NCBI GenBank assembly: GCA_012798745.1
Contig: JAAZMQ010000079.1
Coordinates: 1-5,449, forward strand
Reading direction: 5' to 3'
Origin: Bacteroidales bacterium
Lineage (GTDB): Bacteria; Bacteroidota; Bacteroidia; Bacteroidales; Dysgonomonadaceae
DNA length: 5,449 nucleotides
Made by a program: the position numbers and the translations under genes. Below are positions 1 through 5,449 of the stretch, piece by piece. Below the pieces are notes generated by a model. That model saw only the letters and a list, made by a program, of their open reading frames with translations. It did not search any database and had not been told where the DNA came from. Numbering within the stretch: position 1 is the stretch's first letter; the number at the start of each line of letters is the position of its first letter.

Positions 1-1731
1 AATAGAGCCGGGATTGTAAATAAAATTATCATCGTATAACGACAGATTGTCAATCGTGACCGCTCCCACCAAATCGTCCATCGTCAATCCGGTTAAATGT
101 CCGTCGATATCTGTCGAAAGATAAGGATTCTCCCAATTCTTTCGGGTAAAAAAAGGTAACAGGTACAATTTCCCGATGGTGCCGGCGATACCAATTTCCT
201 TTTCATTGCCAAAGCTAAAATCAACAGCAAGATCGCATTTATTTTGTTCGGTATCGGTAAACACCTTTGCGCTTATTCTTTTATCGACATATATTCCGTC
301 GAACTTTACATTCTCATACCGATATTCTTTAAACAAAAAAGATGTTTTTGCACTATCGGCTGCTACCAAAACAGGAAAGCCCTCTTTTTTCTCTACACGC
401 GCATTTGCCTTTAAAGAAACATGATTTATTCCCGGCTTTTCTCCAATAATGTTAGCCAACAAAATGTCATTAGAAGTGACAGCTCCTTCGAATAGAAAAT
501 TCCTAAAATCTTTATCCCCTCCGCCTACACCCGATAAAACCACATTCCCCTGATCTGTAAAAACAATACCCTCGTACGTGAATCTACTCAATTTACCCTT
601 CGCCGTAAGATGTACATCCATGTTTCCTGTTGCTCGCAATTGTTGCGGCATCACATATTGGGGCATCCCGATACGGATAAATTCTTCAAGATCTTCCGTT
701 GCAAATTTAAATTTTCGGATATCCGCATTCATATCTGCGGTATTATAATGAGTATAATCGGCAATCGATCCGCTTATATCAACATCTGTTTTATCGCCAT
801 AGGTTGTAATCAGCTTTTTAACATTTATGGATGGCAACTGCCCTTCTGCTTCAGTTTCAAGAGTAAACGATTTGGTAAGATGCGATACACAGGGTGTAAA
901 AAGGGTTATATCTTTAGGATCAATTAATTTGCTTTTTAGTTTGGCGGCAAATTCTTTCGTATCTGTATCAAATCTGGCTTTAGAAATCTCTAGATCCGAA
1001 TTATTTAAAACAATATTTATTCGGTCGGCCCGAAATTCGCTGTCTTTAGATTGCACCTTCCCTTGCAAACGATTTACAGCCAATCCGCAATGTTCTTCAA
1101 ATTCCAGGCTGCGCACATTCACACGAAGCTTTTTTGCATCGATAGAAGGGGCAGCTATCCTCGCATTCAGATTTTTCACACGAATATGATTGGCATTAAA
1201 CCTGCCGGGTGTTTCCGGAGCCGACAATATTTCATAACTCAACGTACCGTTTCTTAGTCTTACATCCTGAAAATAAATACGAAAAGTGCTTGGCTTAGGT
1301 TCTTTTGGCTTATCGCTTTTAAAAGCATCAGCAAGAAACTGAAAATTATATGGCGATGAAGGGGTTTCCCGATAGACCTTTGAAACAAAATTTTTCAGAT
1401 CTATCAATTGCATACCCAACTCGTTGTGCAACAAATCCAAAAAATTAGCCCGTACTGTCAAACTCTCGGCATACAATAAAGTATCTTGGTTTTGATCCTC
1501 CAAATAAATATTCCCCAACTCCACACGGTTAAAAAGTTTGATGCGTATTTTACCGAGAGAGACCTTAGTTTTGATGACAGGTTGAAGCTTTCCCAATGCA
1601 AAATCGGCAGCTCCTTTCTGCACTGCAGGTATGCTGAAAGTCAAAAAAAGCAGGATATTCAGACAAATAATCGCTGCAATAATGTAGCCAACTATTTTAA
1701 CGACCTTTTTAGCGATAGAGCTCTTATTGTT
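1..1731 (-). CDS. tamB: TamB/AsmA-like translocation and assembly module protein, N-terminal part (runs off left edge)
   Basis: An open minus-strand frame of 577 codons reaches position 1 without a stop. I checked every triplet. It begins with a short basic stretch (AKKVVK) and a hydrophobic segment (about frame residues 13-32, IVGYIIAAIICLNILLFLTF) that would act as an uncleaved inner-membrane anchor. Next comes the pattern typical of Bacteroidota TamB proteins: a 'K.SLGKIRIKLFNRVELGNIYLED' type segment, 'DTLLYAESL', and 'SPYNFQFLADAF' near residue 120. A long beta-rich repetitive stretch follows. In the family this becomes a periplasm-spanning lipid-transfer or assembly protein of about 1500 residues, with its DUF490 domain at the C terminus; that part lies outside the window. 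The gene follows queA by about 50 bp on the same strand. The start is abnormal: the obvious ATG at 1738-1740 is followed two codons later by an in-frame TAA (1732-1734). No ATG, GTG or TTG occurs between that stop and the membrane anchor; the first is TTG at 1642-1644, inside the anchor. Family assignment is good; the exact start is unresolved. Confidence 0.8.
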
Positions 1732-1756
1732 TTAATACATTCCCCTTTTCGGTTTG

Positions 1757-1764
1757 CAAGTATA
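1757..1764 (-). promoter_or_regulatory. possible -7 promoter box in the queA-tamB gap
   Basis: On the minus strand this reads TATACTTG, one mismatch from the Bacteroidota -7 consensus TAnnTTTG, and it lies about 17 bases before the ATG at 1740. No TTTG or TTG lies at the usual 19-21 base distance upstream. It is therefore weak, and tamB may simply be read through from queA. An AAAAGGGG stretch just before the ATG is Shine-Dalgarno-like. Confidence 0.25.
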
Positions 1765-1792
1765 CGAAAAAAATCGGCCGGTTCGTTTGTTC

Positions 1793-3049
1793 TTAACCGT
1801 TTTTTAGATTGGAATCCGAAGAAAACAATAAAGAACTGTCGCCATAACTCAAAAACCGAAAATTGTGAGTTAAAGCATACTCGTAAATATTTCTCCACCC
1901 ATTGCCCACAAAAGCGGCAATCAAAAGCAAAAGCGTACTTTGCGGTTGATGAAAATTTGTGATCAACCCCTCTGCAAAATGAAACGTGTAACCGGGAACA
2001 ATAATTATCTGTGTTGCCGAGATCAATTGATCGGTATGTGAGCGATCGAGATAATCCAAAATATTTTTGAGGGCTTGTTTGGGCGATATGCTTTCGCTTT
2101 CGTTTTCCTCATATGGCTCCCATTGCGAAACCGTCAGCTCATGCGGACACAGATCAGGATTGAAGTGCAATTTTCTGCCGATATAATATAAACTTTCAAT
2201 CGTACGCATGGAAGTGGTGCCTACTACAATCAGCGGATTTTCGTTATCATACATATCGGCAATTACTTTTCGGGGAACCGAAATAAATTCGGTATGCATT
2301 TCGTGCCCATATACGGTTTGACTTTTCACCGGCTTAAAGGTACCGGCACCGACATGCAGAGTGACCTCATCGGTTTTCACTCCTTTCCGACGTAAGGCAT
2401 TCATCACCTCATCGGTAAAATGGAGTCCGGCCGTAGGAGCAGCCACCGACCCTTCAATACGTGAATATACGGTTTGGTAGGTGTCGTTGTCGCTTTCCTC
2501 AGCCGGGCGATTCAGGTAAGGCGGAATGGGTAATTTACCGACCGTCTCGAGCAGGTCGGAAAAAGTAACGGAAGAATCATCCCACGAAAACTCGACCGTT
2601 ACCTCGTTTTCGCGCACCTCTTTTTTTTCGGCAATCAAAGTAATCGCCTTACCGTTCTCACGACCGATTTTTAGTTGCAACACATCATCTTTCCATCGTT
2701 TGGCATTGCCGATCATGCAATGCCAAGAGCAACGTTCACGCTGTTGAAAACTCAACGCATAATCCGAAGGTTCTGCCGGAGACAAACAAAATACTTCAAT
2801 CTGAGCTCCCGTATTTTTGCGGAAAAGCAAACGAGCATGAATCACACGCGTGTTGTTGAAAATCATGAGACTATTTGAAGGAAGATATTCAGGCAAAGAC
2901 GAAAAAACAGAGGAAGAAATCTCCCCATTCTTATAAAGAAGAAGTTTAGAACTATCCCGTTTTTCGAGCGGATATTTGGCTATTTTTTCATCAGGAAGAA
3001 TATAATCGAAGTCAGAGATTCGAAGCCGTTCTATCGCGATCTTTTTCAT
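1793..3049 (-). CDS. queA: QueA-type S-adenosylmethionine:tRNA ribosyltransferase-isomerase
   Basis: 418 residues. QueA transfers and isomerises the ribosyl part of S-adenosylmethionine onto 7-aminomethyl-7-deazaguanine in tRNA, giving epoxyqueuosine, the penultimate step of queuosine synthesis in the cytoplasm. Conserved blocks follow the E. coli QueA order: KYPLEKRDSSKLL (25-37), FNNTRVIHARL (64-74), LPIPPYLNRP (173-182), YQTVYS (191-196), VAAPTAGLHF (202-211), TLHVGAGTFKPV (230-241), GTTSMRTIES (277-286), PGYTF (352-356), TNFHQPQSTLLLL (364-376) and FLSYGDSSLLF (399-409). The protein is about 60 residues longer than E. coli QueA (356), largely because of an extra segment at roughly residues 291-345. 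That is a feature I associate with a Bacteroidota subgroup, some members of which may coexist with a standard-length QueA, so the exact substrate role is a little uncertain. The ATG at 3049 is preceded by GGGAAAG and lies about 48 bases from a predicted transcription start. It is likely the first gene of a queA-tamB unit, divergent from the Smr gene. Confidence 0.9.
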   Translation of the reverse strand: MKKIAIERLRISDFDYILPDEKIAKYPLEKRDSSKLLLYKNGEISSSVFSSLPEYLPSNSLMIFNNTRVIHARLLFRKNTGAQIEVFCLSPAEPSDYALSFQQRERCSWHCMIGNAKRWKDDVLQLKIGRENGKAITLIAEKKEVRENEVTVEFSWDDSSVTFSDLLETVGKLPIPPYLNRPAEESDNDTYQTVYSRIEGSVAAPTAGLHFTDEVMNALRRKGVKTDEVTLHVGAGTFKPVKSQTVYGHEMHTEFISVPRKVIADMYDNENPLIVVGTTSMRTIESLYYIGRKLHFNPDLCPHELTVSQWEPYEENESESISPKQALKNILDYLDRSHTDQLISATQIIIVPGYTFHFAEGLITNFHQPQSTLLLLIAAFVGNGWRNIYEYALTHNFRFLSYGDSSLLFSSDSNLKNG

Positions 3050-3102
3050 TTTTCAGCTTTCCCACGTTGGATATTTTTCAAATAATTGTCGCTTTTATTC
3101 AG

Positions 3103-3133
3103 CAAAATTAGTCATCTTTGCAGTCACAACAAA
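3103..3133 (-). promoter_or_regulatory. queA promoter (TTTG-N19-TAATTTTG)
   Basis: On the minus strand, TTTG (complement of 3130-3133) is followed after exactly 19 bases by TAATTTTG (complement of 3103-3110). This is a full match to the Bacteroidota primary sigma promoter pattern, TTTG at -33 and TAnnTTTG at -7. Transcription would begin near 3097 and give a leader of about 48 bases before queA. The promoter overlaps the inferred promoter of the divergent Smr gene. Confidence 0.65.
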
Positions 3134-3147
3134 AAATAAAAGATGAC
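3111..3147. repeat. 9-bp perfect inverted repeat over the divergent promoters
   Basis: GTCATCTTT (3111-3119) and AAAGATGAC (3139-3147) are exact reverse complements separated by 19 bases. The left arm contains most of the plus-strand -7 box, and the repeat spans the spacer and -33 element of the queA promoter. If the plus transcript begins near 3127 the left arm is not transcribed, so a DNA operator would be more likely than an RNA hairpin. Chance cannot be excluded in such AT-rich DNA. Confidence 0.4.
3113..3120 (+). promoter_or_regulatory. probable -7 box for the DUF2027-Smr operon
   Basis: CATCTTTG followed by CA resembles the common Bacteroidota form TAnnTTTGCA, with one mismatch in the first base. 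No clear TTTG is found 19-21 bases upstream; the nearest TTG (3086-3088) is about 24 bases away. Transcription would begin near 3127, about 83 bases before the gene. Confidence 0.4.
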
Positions 3148-3217
3148 AAAACAAACCTTTTGCCATTTTTTTCATCTAAATTTGAAAACACTAACAATCG
3201 AGATAAACAATGACTAA
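3143..3217 (+). other. possible 24-codon leader ORF overlapping the Smr gene start
   Basis: An ATG at 3143 opens a 24-codon frame starting MTKQTFCHFF. Its TAA (3215-3217) lies inside the first codons of the Smr gene (ATGACTAA at 3210-3217), so the two overlap by 8 bases. This geometry fits translational coupling, but there is no clear ribosome binding site and no recognised peptide. It may be chance. Confidence 0.2.
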
Positions 3218-4301
3218 ACTGCAAATTGGAGATACTATTCGTTTTTTGAACGCCGTAGGTGGTGGAAAAGTAAAAGGATTTTTGAATAAACAAGTGGCGA
3301 TCGTGGAAGATGAGTATGGTTTTGATGTTCCTGTATTAATTTCCGAATGTGTGGTTATCGAATCGGCAGGTGAGAAAAAACTCGAGAACTCGGAGATCCC
3401 CGAAGAACTTGAAAATGGGAGCACCGTTATTCCCAATACTCAAGTAACAGCCGAAGATGATAACGAAATCGAGGAAACCCCCGAAGGTGAACAAATAACT
3501 ACTTGTCTAGCCTATCTACCTATCGATAAAAAAAACCTTTCAACAACAGATTATGAATGTTTCTTTGTTAACGACAGCAATTATTATTTGTTTTTCACTT
3601 ACCTCGGTCGCGAAAATAATGCTGTATGGAAAACTCGATATAACGGCCTGATTGAACCAAATACAAAAATTTTCCTGGAAGAATTCGATAAGTCGCAACT
3701 CAACGAACTAGAAAGGGTATGCGTACAATTTATTGCTTTTAAAGCGAACAAACCTTTTGAATTAAAAAATCCCTGTTCGGTTGAATTGCGTATAGATCCC
3801 GTGAAATTTTACAAATTACACGCCTTTCGCGAAAACGATTACTTCAACGAGGATGCTCTCGTGTATTACATCACACGAAACGATTTGCCGGAACACCCAC
3901 TCACTATTCCCACAGAAGAGCAAGATTGGGGCATGCATATGGAGCGTGTTATAAAAGAAAAGAAGCAACCCGACAAGAAACAACGACGAGCGCATAAAAC
4001 CGAAAAAGCGAAAAAAGACACCCTTATCGAAGTGGATCTACATATCGATCAATTGCTCGATACGACAGCAGGCATGACCAACGCCGAAATACTGGACTAC
4101 CAATTGCAAAAATTCAATGAGGTTATGCAGGAAAATCTGCACCGAAAAAACCAACGAATAGTATTTATTCACGGCAAAGGAGAAGGCATATTAAAAAGTG
4201 CCATTTTAAAAGAGCTGAAGAATAAATACAGAAAATGTTACGTGCAGGATGCTTCGTTTCAAAAATACGGATACGGAGCCACAATGGTTATTATTAAATA
4301 A
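3210..4301 (+). CDS. DUF2027 domain-containing protein with C-terminal Smr (MutS2-like) domain
   Basis: 363 residues, no signal peptide or membrane segment, so cytoplasmic. Visible parts in order: a small beta-rich N-terminal module (about 1-52, GDTIRFLNAVGGGKVKG...); a strongly acidic linker (about 53-95); a central DUF2027-like domain (about 96-235); a lysine/arginine-rich linker (about 247-270); and a C-terminal Smr domain (about 272-363). The Smr core shows VDLHID (275-280) and HGKGEGILK (321-329), ending in YGYGATMVIIK. Smr domains bind or nick nucleic acids, with roles in recombination or in resolving stalled ribosomes; the basic linker fits nucleic-acid binding. The function of the DUF2027-Smr combination is not established to my knowledge. 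The second half of the usual LDLHG motif is changed, with Ile in place of Gly, so catalysis should not be assumed. It is the first gene of a probable two-gene unit with the lipoprotein 35 bp downstream, and is divergent from queA. The ATG at 3210 fits the conserved N-terminal start of the family as I recall it. Confidence 0.85.
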   Translation: MTKLQIGDTIRFLNAVGGGKVKGFLNKQVAIVEDEYGFDVPVLISECVVIESAGEKKLENSEIPEELENGSTVIPNTQVTAEDDNEIEETPEGEQITTCLAYLPIDKKNLSTTDYECFFVNDSNYYLFFTYLGRENNAVWKTRYNGLIEPNTKIFLEEFDKSQLNELERVCVQFIAFKANKPFELKNPCSVELRIDPVKFYKLHAFRENDYFNEDALVYYITRNDLPEHPLTIPTEEQDWGMHMERVIKEKKQPDKKQRRAHKTEKAKKDTLIEVDLHIDQLLDTTAGMTNAEILDYQLQKFNEVMQENLHRKNQRIVFIHGKGEGILKSAILKELKNKYRKCYVQDASFQKYGYGATMVIIK

Positions 4302-4336
4302 ATTCAAGAAACGGAGATTACAAAACAAATGGAAAA

Positions 4337-4927
4337 ATGAAAAAAACAATACTAATTTTATCGATCATTGTACTTTTCTCTAGATGCAATATGTGGAACC
4401 GCCTAATCAAAACCTCCAATTTTTCGCAATGCGAATATACCTACAACTCTGTCGAGAATATTCAATTAGCAGGTATAAACTTGGGCAACGGGTCGGGCAT
4501 GTCGCTAGCCAACTTAACTTCTATTGCCACCATTTTGGCCGGAGGAGGTAATCTGCAAACCATTCCCTTTAACATGACACTGAAAATGAACGTAATGAAT
4601 CCCAACAAGACCCCCGCATTTCTTAATGCGCTTGATTATACCATTGAAATCAACGATTTGGAATTCGTAAATGGAAAAATGGACATTCCTGTTCGTATCG
4701 AGTCCGAACAAACAGCAGTTGTGGATTTGAATATTGGAGTAGATCTCAAAAAATTAATGAATCGATACTCGCAACAACGGGTTGCTAACGTCTTGAATTC
4801 GTTTTTGGGCATTTCTCCCGACGAAACAAAAGTTACCGTTAAACTCCGACCTAATGTGATGGTGGGAGAAACGTCCATCAAATCTCCCGAGGCCATCCCA
4901 ATAGTATTTACTTTCGGAGGGAAATAA
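4337..4927 (+). CDS. small lipoprotein, LEA type 2 / WHy-like domain
   Basis: 196 residues. The N terminus is MKK followed by a hydrophobic core (TILILSIIVLF) and SRC, so lipid attachment at Cys17 is likely. The residue before the cysteine is Arg, which departs from the usual Leu-(Ala/Ser)-(Gly/Ala)-Cys lipobox, so processing is probable rather than certain. No acidic surface-export motif follows the cysteine (NMWN), which suggests a periplasm-facing lipoprotein. The mature part is beta-rich, with a segment around residues 78-91 (PFNMTLKMNVMNPN) resembling the 'N-P-N' strand of LEA-2/WHy domains. It is followed by DIPVRIESEQTAVVDLNIGVDL and a C-terminal VKLRPNVMVGETSIKSPEAI, a pattern I recall from Bacteroidota lipoproteins of this kind. 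The function is unknown; WHy domains are linked to stress or desiccation in other organisms. It lies 35 bp after the Smr gene and is probably cotranscribed. Its ATG overlaps the stop of a trivial three-codon frame (ATGGAAAAATGA). Confidence 0.75.
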   Translation: MKKTILILSIIVLFSRCNMWNRLIKTSNFSQCEYTYNSVENIQLAGINLGNGSGMSLANLTSIATILAGGGNLQTIPFNMTLKMNVMNPNKTPAFLNALDYTIEINDLEFVNGKMDIPVRIESEQTAVVDLNIGVDLKKLMNRYSQQRVANVLNSFLGISPDETKVTVKLRPNVMVGETSIKSPEAIPIVFTFGGK

Positions 4928-4933
4928 AAGCAA

Positions 4934-5150
4934 TTGTTGCATGCGGATTTGTATCTCTCGGGGTACTCGTGAATCGTTAGCCACAAACCAATAAAATCCC
5001 TTTGATAGGTCTCATGTTCATTTATAATCGCTTTCCGACGCTCATAATCGGCTTCAAGATAATAGATACCCGATTCCTTTTTTGGCATCCCGGAAACAAT
5101 TTTTCCTCTTGTTGCCGCATTTTTAAAAATAAACCCGTTTCCCGGGATCG
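4934..5150 (-). pseudogene. frameshifted remnant of a FAD-dependent oxidoreductase-like gene
   Basis: On the minus strand, one frame gives an IPGNGF...NAATRGKIVSG segment, then YLEADYERRKAIINEHETYQR, down to about position 5000. The next frame then continues as GFYWFVANDSRVPREIQIRM to about 4934. Joined, these read like the middle of Bacteroidota FAD-dependent oxidoreductases of the FAD_oxidored type, whose pattern I recall as roughly '..PEADYE.R..I...H..YQ.G..WFLANDPRVP..I'. Restoring one G in the GGG run (complement of 4998-5000) rejoins the frames as QRGFYWF. Neither the FAD-binding N terminus nor the rest of the C terminus is present, so this is a remnant of about 70 codons left by a deletion, with an additional frameshift. 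Similarity was judged from memory only. The remnant abuts the lipoprotein stop codon on one side and overlaps the 3' end of the neighbouring gene on the other. Confidence 0.5.
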
Positions 5151-5449
5151 ATAGTCGAATACAATACCACATCGCCAACATGAATACGATAACCCTCAGG
5201 AATATTCTGTGCTTTCAGGGAAATAGTGTGACTCCCCTCCGATAAATCGTAATTCCATGCTGCCTCAAGTCGGCGAACCAACCATTGGGTAGGCATTTTG
5301 ACTGTCTCCAACAACCTTCCGTCAACCATGACATCCACTTCCAAAATTGCATCGCCCATTGAGGCTTCCCTAACGGCCTCTCCTGTTATTACGAAACCGC
5401 AACCCGTCATTTCGAACGATGTTTCGGGATTTTCTTTCGATAACACGAC
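5123..5449 (-). CDS. C-terminal fragment of a probable secreted ADP-ribosylglycohydrolase-family protein (runs off right edge)
   Basis: The frame is open from the right edge of the window to a TAA at 5123-5125, giving 108 codons of the C terminus; the true start is outside. The visible part looks like a compact beta-sandwich: SFEMTGCGFVITGEAV, then VDVMVDGRLLETVKMPTQW, RRLEAAWNYDLSEGSHTISLKA, and RIHVGDVVLYS. The 'FEGxGFVLxG ... VDGKxxETxxxPT ... RRxxxxWxYxLxxGxHTxxLK' pattern is one I recall at the end of Bacteroidota ADP-ribosylglycohydrolase-like proteins, and similar modules occur on other secreted enzymes. No catalytic domain is visible, so the enzyme class is an inference. The last residues (about TIDPGKRVYF) lie in the same DNA as the start of the oxidoreductase remnant and may not be the native end. 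Confidence 0.55.
   Translation of the reverse strand, partial: VVLSKENPETSFEMTGCGFVITGEAVREASMGDAILEVDVMVDGRLLETVKMPTQWLVRRLEAAWNYDLSEGSHTISLKAQNIPEGYRIHVGDVVLYSTIDPGKRVYF

Noticed and set aside
1692..1898. 68-codon minus-strand frame ending just inside tamB
   Set aside because: It overlaps the queA 3' end out of frame and could feed tamB only through an extra frameshift; its upstream part resembles no protein I recognise.
1486..1962. 158-codon plus-strand open frame
   Set aside because: It lies antisense to the tamB start and queA end, has no recognisable protein features, and both opposite-strand genes show clear family motifs.
4329..4340. Three-codon frame ATGGAAAAATGA overlapping the lipoprotein start
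   Set aside because: Very short frames of this kind are expected by chance in A-rich start regions; nothing else supports a regulatory role.
4636..4927. Downstream part of a 181-codon minus-strand open frame
   Set aside because: This part is antisense to the lipoprotein gene and reads as non-protein-like sequence; only the upstream part (about 5000-5150) carries the oxidoreductase-like segment.
4930..4940. GCAA-TTG-TTGC hairpin after the lipoprotein as a terminator
   Set aside because: The stem is only 4 bp, AT-rich, and has no following T-run on either strand.
1..5449. CRISPR array, tRNA or rRNA genes, insertion sequence, toxin-antitoxin or phage genes
   Set aside because: I saw no spaced direct repeats, tRNA-like cloverleaf, transposase motifs or defence-gene domains on either strand.

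Overview
The window looks like a chromosomal segment from a member of the Bacteroidota, most likely the order Bacteroidales. Three things point there: moderately low GC with few Shine-Dalgarno-like sites, promoter boxes of the TAnnTTTG / TTTG type, and a gene set typical of the group (a long QueA-type protein, a DUF2027-Smr protein, a Bacteroidota-type TamB and an LEA-2-like lipoprotein). All assignments come from reading and recall of families; no database search was run.

Layout. On the minus strand, reading right to left from about 3100, a QueA-type tRNA ribosyltransferase-isomerase gene (1793-3049) is followed after about 50 bp by the N-terminal third or so of a TamB/AsmA-like envelope protein, which runs off the left edge. 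On the plus strand, starting from the same 160-bp intergenic region, a DUF2027-Smr gene (3210-4301) is followed after 35 bp by a small lipoprotein gene (4337-4927), probably in one operon. The two divergent units share a compact control region. It holds a perfect Bacteroidota-type promoter for queA, a near-consensus -7 box for the Smr gene, and a 9-bp inverted repeat over both.

The right end (about 4930-5449, minus strand) is different. It holds the 3' end of a gene whose C-terminal beta-sandwich resembles that of secreted ADP-ribosylglycohydrolase-family proteins. Directly after it lies a remnant of roughly 70 codons that resembles the interior of a Bacteroidota FAD-dependent oxidoreductase and is broken by a one-base frameshift. 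This looks like a deletion scar from a degraded carbohydrate-utilisation-type locus, abutting the lipoprotein gene.

The window is mostly housekeeping (tRNA modification, outer-membrane assembly, a nucleic-acid-associated Smr protein, a lipoprotein). I see no convincing new defence or mobile system. The points most worth checking are the TamB reading frame, which has an in-frame TAA two codons after the obvious ATG and no normal start before its membrane anchor; the oxidoreductase remnant with its frameshift; and the shared promoter region.
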